Origin: Neonectria sp. B-13
Taxonomy: Eukaryota; Ascomycota; Sordariomycetes; Hypocreales; Nectriaceae
DNA length: 64,000 nucleotides
Direction of reading: 5' to 3'
Assembly: GCA_002682825.1 (NCBI GenBank)
Contig: NOKP01000002.1
Coordinates: 1,989,132-2,053,131 of the forward strand
Part shown: positions 57,001 through 64,000 of the stretch, one piece after another
How positions within the stretch are numbered: the first letter of the stretch is position 1
Layout: each line of letters begins with the position of its first letter
The notes under the pieces: model-generated
What the model saw: only the letters and a program-made list of their open reading frames with translations
Told to the model about the DNA's origin: nothing
The model's database searches: none
Translations under genes and position numbers: made by a program

Positions 57001-57723
57001 CCAGGGACGGTAGTCGGCACGCAGGTCTGGGTCATAGTTATGGTGGAATATTTCTGGAGCAAGTCAGTATTCGCCTGCAGAGAACAATCGAGTTTCCTAC
57101 CGTCACGGGTGGCTTGTAGATGTACTTGGTAGAGGTCTCGGTGCGCCATTTGACCTTCCACTCAGTGGCAGTTTTCCATTTAACCCTCCACTCGGTAGCG
57201 GTTCGCCACTTCACTTTCCACTCAATCTGAGTGGAGATTTCACTAGGTCGTGGTCAGTCAGTCCAGTTGAGCACCTTAAATTGAAATAGGTAGCTTACGT
57301 GACAGTCGCAGCGTCGCTATAGAGAAGTTAGCTTGAGATTTCACGCGGGTTCAAGGAAGCCTCTTACCATGCTGTTGTGCCATGGGTTTCGGAGTGCGTA
57401 GAGGTCGTTATATCTGTGAGTGTTGAAGTCGCGGTCGGTACATCGTAAGTTGGCACATCGTAGGTTGGCGCATCATAGGTCGGTTCCGTTGTAGTAGAGT
57501 CGGGCAGAGGCTCAACGGTGGTGGTCGTCACTGGTAGATTGCAACCACACTTGGCGTCCCAAGTCACGTCCGGTTCTGGTTCCTCACTTGACAGCGGTGG
57601 CTCGTCCTTTGGAGTGTCATAAGGGTATTGTCGGCGTACAACTTGAGGCTTGTTGGGATCCCTGTGGGCTGAGATTCCAGTAGCCAAGGTGCCCAGGAGG
57701 TAGATAGTCGACAGGAAACGCAT
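54009..57723 (-). CDS. large repeat-rich GPI-anchored cell-surface protein
   Basis: Four exons: 57723-57368, 57316-57299 (18 nt), 57242-57101 and 57053-54009, giving 1186 residues. In order: signal peptide (MRFLSTIYLLGTLATGISA); a YDVPT-type repeat; three Trp/Lys-rich decapeptides (EWKVKWRTAT) in exon 3; a long Thr/Val beta-prone region with 40-residue tandem repeats (unit core SGEEETVTLPGERTVV); a cysteine-containing domain (CLPGYVCNPP, CNFWPEPP, APAYCIPSPPFKNVTW, YYPPSYGYFNLNPEAFGLSY, later CYDDCNGAY); a Ser/Thr/Glu-rich stalk and a TGTGTG run; and a hydrophobic C-terminus (LLTALAVLFI) fit for GPI replacement. It is probably an O-glycosylated wall adhesin or matrix protein. The Cys domain looks conserved but I cannot name it. 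Confidence 0.88.
55980..56640. repeat. 120-bp tandem repeats inside the GPI-protein gene
   Basis: Successive 120-bp units start near 56041, 56161, 56281, 56401 and 56521, each containing ATGACCCT-GT-TCTCC-GGCAGCGTGATT with few changes. On the coding strand each unit encodes 40 residues. The strongest identity is among the units at 56161, 56281 and 56401; outer units are more diverged. Confidence 0.9.
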
Positions 57724-59797
57724 GATGGCTCGGTGCTGCGAGACAAAGCGAACGAAGGGGACAACGGCACCGAAGCTTGCAAGCAGCAACAAGCGAACGT
57801 GGGGAGAAAGAGCGCCTCGCGTCTAAAGTTGGATCTTTGTTGTCGATGTTAGGCTAGACGAGCAAGAGAGCAGAGAGGGAGACAGGATGGGGGCCGTACC
57901 TAGAGCATATGTACAAACGATGGATAGCTCAAGCTGAGGGCGGGAGCCGGGTGGCTGAGCCAGGCAGCCCTACGAACTGCCGACGCGGATAGGGAAGAGT
58001 CGCACCACCGGGCTCGATACCCCAATTGGTTGTTATTTTCCTCCTCTTTACAAGCCACTTGACGAAGGGACCGGGGGGGAATATGATGCGTAAGGCAGAG
58101 CGTGGGCTGGTCGGCAACGTGGTGCCAATGTCGTCAACCAAAGTTGGAGACCAATGTGGTGAGAATGAGTGAACAAGGGCAGGCAGGGGATCCACGGCGC
58201 TCGCAAGCTTGGCACGGACAAAGCACCACAGCGGAGATGGAAGCGGATATGTGGGCAATGACAACCGTTGTCGGTGAGATTGGATATCACAAAGGCAAGT
58301 GACCTGGCGCAAGGGGCGAGGGAAGCACCAAACTAAATGGTATTATGCGTGCTCTGCTGTGGGTACCTCGAGAAGAGCCATGGCCCATCTCGAGTCGCAG
58401 CAGCATGAGCAACAATGCAGCTGGAGCACATGCAGCAAGCACGGTCGGGGTAGAGGCTGGGATGGGGACAGGGACGGGGACGGAGCACGTCCGACATCCC
58501 AAAGCAGGTAGCAGCACGACGCAAACATGGCCCAGAATGTGGCCTTAGGACAAGGCCAAGAGGTATGAGAAGTGTCCACTGGGGCCAGGTGCGAGTTGCA
58601 TGAAGATGGGATGGCGGGTAGGTTCAGAGCTGGCAGGACGAAGTGCGAATACCACGCCCGCATCCATGACTCCACGACCGGTGCCGGTGACGACAAGAGG
58701 ACTAATTAATTGCCTCCACAACAGGCCAACAAGGCCCCCCAGTCTCCTTTGCCCAGCGGGGCTGTGGACAGGGTCGATCTGACATACACCGGAGAATGGA
58801 GTTGATTGGGAAACGTTCGGTTACTATCCTTGTCTGCAGTCAGCCTAGAGACCAGAAGGGCGAGTCCAGCGTCGACGGTGACATCGGCGGTCGTAATTCT
58901 CGAGTCAACTCTGGGTCGCGATTATGGCGGCGTCGTAACTGTGTTGCATGGCACCAAGCCATAACTCCAGTGGCCAGCGCGGGATAGGCCTGGTTGAAGA
59001 TCGGAGGGTCGGAACGTTCAAGAGGAGCTCGTGTTTGAGGTGTGAGGCTTGGACTTCACTGGAGATGTGGTCCAGGGACAGGCAGGATAGGCTCGGCGGG
59101 ATGCGAGAGGCGCAAGAACGGATTGGGGCGCAAAAGCACCGGCAGCCCCAAGGCAGCTCCGACAATCCCAAGGAGCGGGGAGCGATGTGAATGGTGGATG
59201 AAAGCTAGCTTGGGTGAAGGGATGGATGTTGGAGATGGTGGATAGAGTTGGCAGAGTTTGGACCGCTGAGAGGTGCCCACAGCGGGCAAGGAGCGCCACA
59301 GAAGTACTCAGGGGAGTCGCGGGGTGTGATTGGCCACAGTCCGATTCAGACGGTCCCAGCTCCGCCTACCAGTGCAAGCCAGTGCAAGCCCAGCGTAAGC
59401 CCCAGGCGGTTTCAGACTTTCAGAAGACCTTCAGTTGGTGGGCCCCGCTGTAGTCCAGCCCTGTGGCATCCATGGATCGCAGAAAGTGGGCCCTCATCGC
59501 CCGCTGGACCACCGCGCTGTCCCGCCCGTCTAAGCCCTAATAAGGCTCGCAACGTGGTGCTCCCGTGTACCACATCATTGACCGTTGGGTCAGCGTCCAC
59601 TTAGGTTGCCAAAGCTGCTTAGGAAGGCAAACCTTCGCTTCGGAGCGGAGCTCAAGCCAGCCGGAGCCAACCAGAGCCCTCTTTGAACCTCGACTCTCTC
59701 TTTGTGCCTTTCAACGTGTATCGCCATCCAGTGATCCGTGAACTGTAACCGTTCGTTGATTGATTGATTGATTGATGCTTTCTTTCCTTAGTCGATC

Positions 59798-59798
<1 letters not shown>

Positions 59799-59833
<35 letters not shown>
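59799..59833. repeat. 35-base poly-C homopolymer
   Basis: An uninterrupted run of C from 59799 to 59833, 65 bases before the N gap. The true length is uncertain because sequencing often fails at such runs. Confidence 0.95.
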
Positions 59834-59835
<2 letters not shown>

Positions 59836-59898
59836 TTCCTCCCTTACCTCGTTTAGCACCCATCTTCCGTACCAGCCTCGGCCGTGTGCGCGACTTTT

Positions 59899-59998
59899 NN
59901 NNNNNNNNNNNNNNNNNNNNNNNNNNNNNNNNNNNNNNNNNNNNNNNNNNNNNNNNNNNNNNNNNNNNNNNNNNNNNNNNNNNNNNNNNNNNNNNNNN
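59899..59998. other. assembly gap of 100 Ns
   Basis: Exactly 100 N characters, a common placeholder for a scaffold gap of unknown length. Real distance between flanks is unknown. Confidence 0.98.
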
Positions 59999-61678
59999 CA
60001 ACCAGAGCCTATTTGACAGCCTGATGTGCTGGAGGGTGTGTTGGGGGCTAAATCGGGAACCAATTCGGTCTTATAGCCCTCTTTGCTTGCGGCAAAAGAG
60101 GGGCCTCATTGTCAATTGGCATGGATGGTGAGATCGTCCCTTGCCCCCAGTCCTATCCCAGTCCCATCCTAGTCCAACACCAACCCCCGGCAGCCTGTTT
60201 GTTTATTCATTCTCTCGACGTCCCAAAGTTCTGGACTTGTCATCCTTACCCTTGGAGAGAGTCAGAAACTGGCAGGCTTCTTATTTGGATCCTTTATTGC
60301 TAGCATCACCGGGATGCCAGTTTAATCTCGCTCATCCATCCTCACTGTCGTGATCATACGCCATGGCGCAGTTTTCAACGGTCCCAGACAGGCTCCTTGA
60401 GGCTCAAGCTCGACTGGCCAGGCTGCGTGCGAGCTTAGACCGTAAAGTGGCTGACCGATTGCAGGAAGATCACAGCACAACTTTCATGTTATCGTTGACA
60501 GGCTCGGACACTTCTCAGCCACCTGCTCCCACCGGCCGCGTGGCCCCAGTCCCAGCACTTTGTTCCCACGATGGCCAGGGACCTAGCCATGTGCATTTTT
60601 TTCTTCCGCTTCCGTTTCCCTGTTCGGCCTCAGTCAGGCCCGCTTTACCAGGGCTCTGCTTTGATCGCCATGTACTTCGTAGTGGGCCTGGTTCTGCGCT
60701 TCTGGCACGGCGGTGACACCGACGCTCCCCACGTTGGGCCATGCGAAGTTCTGAGGTCAGCACTCTTCCGCACTCGCGATGGTTCCCCGACGGTGACTTT
60801 TGCTGCAGTTGTCCGTCGCCCCGTCCACATGGCACCATCCAGAACGCCCTCGCATGCTACCCTACTTGCCGTACCCCGTACCGACGTTACAGTCAGAACA
60901 ATCCAGCGCGCCGAGGCTGAGCAGTACTCGGGGTCCCTCCCATGCCACAGACTTACCAACCCAGCTCCAGGCAGCCAATCGCCGATGCCACCACATACAT
61001 CCTGCACATTCGGTTGCCAAAAGTAGCGTCCTATGAATGCCAAGGGATAACTCGGGCGGAGCAGCCTGGCCGCTGTGCATCCATCCATCCCGCGGTGACA
61101 ATGCTGGTGCGCTTGGGTCGATCTCGCCTTGGGAGCAACAGCTGACCCATCAGCCCTACATCTTCCCCGTCGCCGGCCCTTGAGTGGCAAATCTCGCTGC
61201 CAAAGTTCTTCGGCCGGGCCGTTCTTACTGCCATCCCCTCTTAATATCGTGTCTTACTTCCCATTTGCGGCTCACTTGCGGGGGTCTTGTTGTCGACCTC
61301 TTGCATTGATGCTGACTCTGCCCGTCTTTGACTGTCTAGTACGACTCTCTCATCTCCCAGGAACTAAGCCGCACCCAGGCCCGAGTCGCCTACATCGCAA
61401 GCCACCGCTACATTTGTTCCCGGGCCGTCTGCCTGTCAGATACCTTCCCGAAGGAGACATATCTTACCGCCACCAAGCGGTACCTTCGGTAGACAAACGG
61501 GACCGCCATCCCCTCCTTGTCTCCGTTGACAGTCCCCGTAGCGACGAACCCTTCGCGCCCTCGAAATTGCACGACTGATCATGGTCCACTAGCATTTCCC
61601 TGCATCTAATTTCAACTGCAGTTTCTGGGGGTGCGAACAACTGGCAGTCCATCGAGTAGTTCGTCGAGCCTCTTCATC

Positions 61679-64000
61679 ATGATGCCTCGTGGTGCATCAC
61701 TGGCTCTGTTGGTCGCGGCCGCGACCACCGCCGTCGCCCAGTTCGATGCCTGGGCAGACGGCCAAATAAGTACTGAAATTTGCACTTGGGAGCAGCCGAG
61801 AGGTAATGTGAAACACATCTAAGCATTGGCCATGGCTCTGACAGTTCGCTACAGCCGCTTTGGTTCGTGACATGATCTATCTAGATGGTGGCAACATATG
61901 GTGGACTCCACGGATGGACGATGGTTCTACAGGTACAGCTGTGGACAACGGTACGTCGTCTCCCATTTCGCCCATGCTGTTGATGCAATCTAACTTCGCA
62001 TAGGAAACAATGAGGGTCTTATTCTCAACTATAACCTCAGTACTCCATTCAACTCGGACACGAATGTCACTGCGATTCTTCTGAAGGATGCCATGTCCAA
62101 GGCACGGGGCGACTCGGGAAACAGCAATGACGCCGGCCCAAACTATATCGACGGTGGCATGCTCGCCAACGACGCGGAGTTCTTCCTTTATGGCGGTGTC
62201 ATCCTGAGAAACGACGAGCTCTACCCTGATCCCGACGCAGATGAGGTCCTCTCATATCAGGCCTATCAGTACGGGCCAGAAAAGGCGACATGGAAACCAA
62301 GCTTCAAGAGTTATGAACTCGACAATGACGTGACTCGTTATGTCGCCTACGGAGCAGCTGTCAACGCTCCGTCCGAGAACAAGGCGTGGTACTTCTCCGG
62401 CTTGCGGTCTCCGACCTCTGGCACCATCTTTGACAACGCTGTGAACGATACTACCAAGGCCGTCAATGTCTCCAACACGATGATCGAACTCGACATGACT
62501 AAACAGATGCGCGAGACCTGGACAAACACAACACTTCCCAAATCCATAAAAGGCCGTTCCAATGCTGAGGCCGTCTGGGTTCCCGTCGGTAAAGAAGGCA
62601 TCCTCATCGTGCTGGGTGGTGTGGTGTATCCGGAATGGGCGGGGCGAAGTGGCAAGTCGGCGGATAAGGACGCAAGTGTAAGTCGCATATTTGCATTTTC
62701 TTCCCATGCAGTCCGGTGTGCTAACGATCTTGTAGGAGAAAGAAAGCCCGGAGTTCATGAGTACCATTGACATTTACGACGTCGCAAACGACAAGTGGTA
62801 CCAGCAGCCGACCGAAGATGGTCCCGGGGCTCGCGCCCGTGGGTGTGCCGTTGTCGCCGCCGCGTCCGACTATTCAAGCTTCAACATCTTCTACTACGGC
62901 GGGTTTGACGGCGTCAGTCCGACGGAAGCATTCAGTGATGAGGTCTGGGCGCTCTCGCTCCCGTCTTTTACATGGACAAAGATCAGCGAGGGTAAATCTC
63001 TACACGCCCGTGCGGGCCACAAATGCTTCATGCCGTACGCCGACCAAATGATGGTCTTGGGAGGGTATACTCCTCTGGCTGGGTCTACCATTGCTTGTCT
63101 TGATGGAGGTCCCGTGGTACTCTTCAATGTCACCAGCGGAGAGTGGATGGACTCGTATGATCCGTCCAAGTATGGTGACTACGGCGTCCACGAGAAGATC
63201 CAGTCGAAGATCGGCGGTGATGCTGCGGGTGGTGCAACTGCTACCAAGCCCTCGCCGGATGGTTGGGCCACGTCTGCGCTCGCAAAGGTCTTCGACACGT
63301 CCTACGACACTGATAAGATCACTACGTATTGGCCGTACGCCTCGGCAACCTCCACCAAGCGGCCCGACATCGGCGAGGGCTCGGGGCAAGATGGCGACGA
63401 GGACAACGGCGGCGGCGGCTCCAGCCTCCCGAAGTGGGTTGCCCCAGTACTGGGCGTTGTCCTCGGGCTTATGCTCGTCACGGGCGCCATCGTCGTCTTC
63501 TGTCTCTATCGTCGGCGAAAGATCTTCCGAAATCGGTCAAGTGATTATGGAACTGAGGACGCCGGCATGCGCATCATCTCTTGGATGCGAGGCCAGCCGA
63601 CAGAGAAGGCCCCGACGGTTACGACCTCAGAAGACACGCCGACCAGCCCAGACATGGAAGAAGCGCGGGCCGTTGGGGTGAGGCCTTCCTACGACGTTAC
63701 AACCCCTCCTCATCCCGTCGAGATGGCTGATACTCAGAGGATTGCTGAGTTAGATGGTACGCCAAACGCCTTCCGTGACACTACTTCACAGAGACTAACA
63801 AATATAGATACCTCGCCCCGTCCGGAGCTTCAGGATACGGGCCTCTCCCCGATAGAAATTATCCAGAAACACTCCCACTTCGCTGAACCTAAATCCACCT
63901 CGCTGTCAGATCCCTCTTACAGTTCATTCTCCATGGGCCAGGACCATGCTAGCACTGTCTCCCGCTCCTCCGCGGCAGCGAACAGTGCGGCAGTGGCTCC
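61679..64000 (+). CDS. kelch-repeat single-pass membrane protein (3' truncated by window edge)
   Basis: Exons 61679-61802, 61855-61950, 62004-62677, 62736-63756 and 63808 onward; the frame runs open to the window end. A signal peptide (MMPRGASLALLVAAATTAVAQ) leads to a kelch-type beta-propeller: blades are marked by YLDGGNIWW, LANDAEFFLYGGVI, WYFSGL, EGILIVLGGVV, YYGGFDG and AGHKCFMPYADQMMVLGG. A linker rich in Gly/Asp is followed by a membrane span near residue 532 (WVAPVLGVVLGLMLVTGAIVVFCLY) and a basic stop-transfer RRRK. The cytoplasmic tail is Ser/Thr/Pro-rich. Similar ascomycete proteins are thought to act at the cell surface; the ligand is unknown. Confidence 0.9.

Larger units (their letters stand above)
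57724..61678. other. 4-kb intergenic region including an assembly gap
   Basis: Between divergent genes for the GPI protein and the kelch protein. 57724-58000 is the upstream region of the GPI-protein gene. 58000-59700 is mixed low-complexity sequence with no conserved frame; 59368-59388 has a doubled CAGTGCAAGC. 59756-59776 is a TGAT repeat, followed by a poly-C run and 100 Ns. 60000-61678 shows short frames only; the last 200 bases are CT-rich promoter. Confidence 0.6.

Overview
This window is nuclear DNA of a filamentous ascomycete (Pezizomycotina; gene content and compact structure fit a Sordariomycete, but I cannot name the species). The evidence is short spliceosomal introns (about 45-110 nt, GTRNGY donors, CTAAC branch sites, YAG acceptors), long pyrimidine-rich promoters, fungus-specific families (non-reducing polyketide synthase, Zn2Cys6 factor, EthD dehydratase, Git3/cAR-type GPCR, GPI cell-wall protein) and a 100-N scaffold gap at 59899-59998. 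Exon boundaries below were worked out by hand from splice motifs and reading-frame continuity. In every multi-exon gene the joined exon lengths give an intact frame.

Layout. 1-26 kb is accessory/metabolic: a cytochrome P450 tail, a membrane-anchored methyltransferase-like protein, a ToxD-like enoyl reductase, a cupin, a Zn2Cys6 regulator, an iron-type alcohol dehydrogenase, an EthD-domain dehydratase divergent from a SAT-KS-MAT-PT-ACP-ACP-TE polyketide synthase, a SulP sulfate permease and a class I terpene cyclase. The probable biosynthetic core is the EthD dehydratase plus PKS pair (12.4-20.1 kb), which share a 542-bp promoter holding one perfect AflR-type site. By analogy with AurZ/TpcK-type dehydratases and wA/PksP-type synthases, the product may be a naphtho-gamma-pyrone or related heptaketide pigment. 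This is inference.

26-41 kb is sparse: an F-box protein, a GPCR and a Dal5-like MFS transporter, separated by long gene-poor DNA. That DNA contains a pair of mutated dispersed repeats, a decayed RecQ/DEAH helicase relic and a truncated copy of the 3' end of the neighbouring metallopeptidase gene.

41-54 kb is conserved housekeeping: an M3 metallopeptidase with a possible non-ATG mitochondrial presequence, a Cdc4/Mlc1 myosin light chain, a small secreted cysteine-rich protein, a class I methyltransferase, a CoA-binding-fold protein and a Bir1/survivin protein with three AT-hooks.

54-64 kb holds a large repeat-rich GPI-anchored surface protein, 4 kb of intergenic DNA with a 35-C homopolymer and the assembly gap, and the 5' part of a kelch-repeat single-pass membrane protein cut by the window end. 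No confident tRNA, rRNA or CRISPR feature was found.
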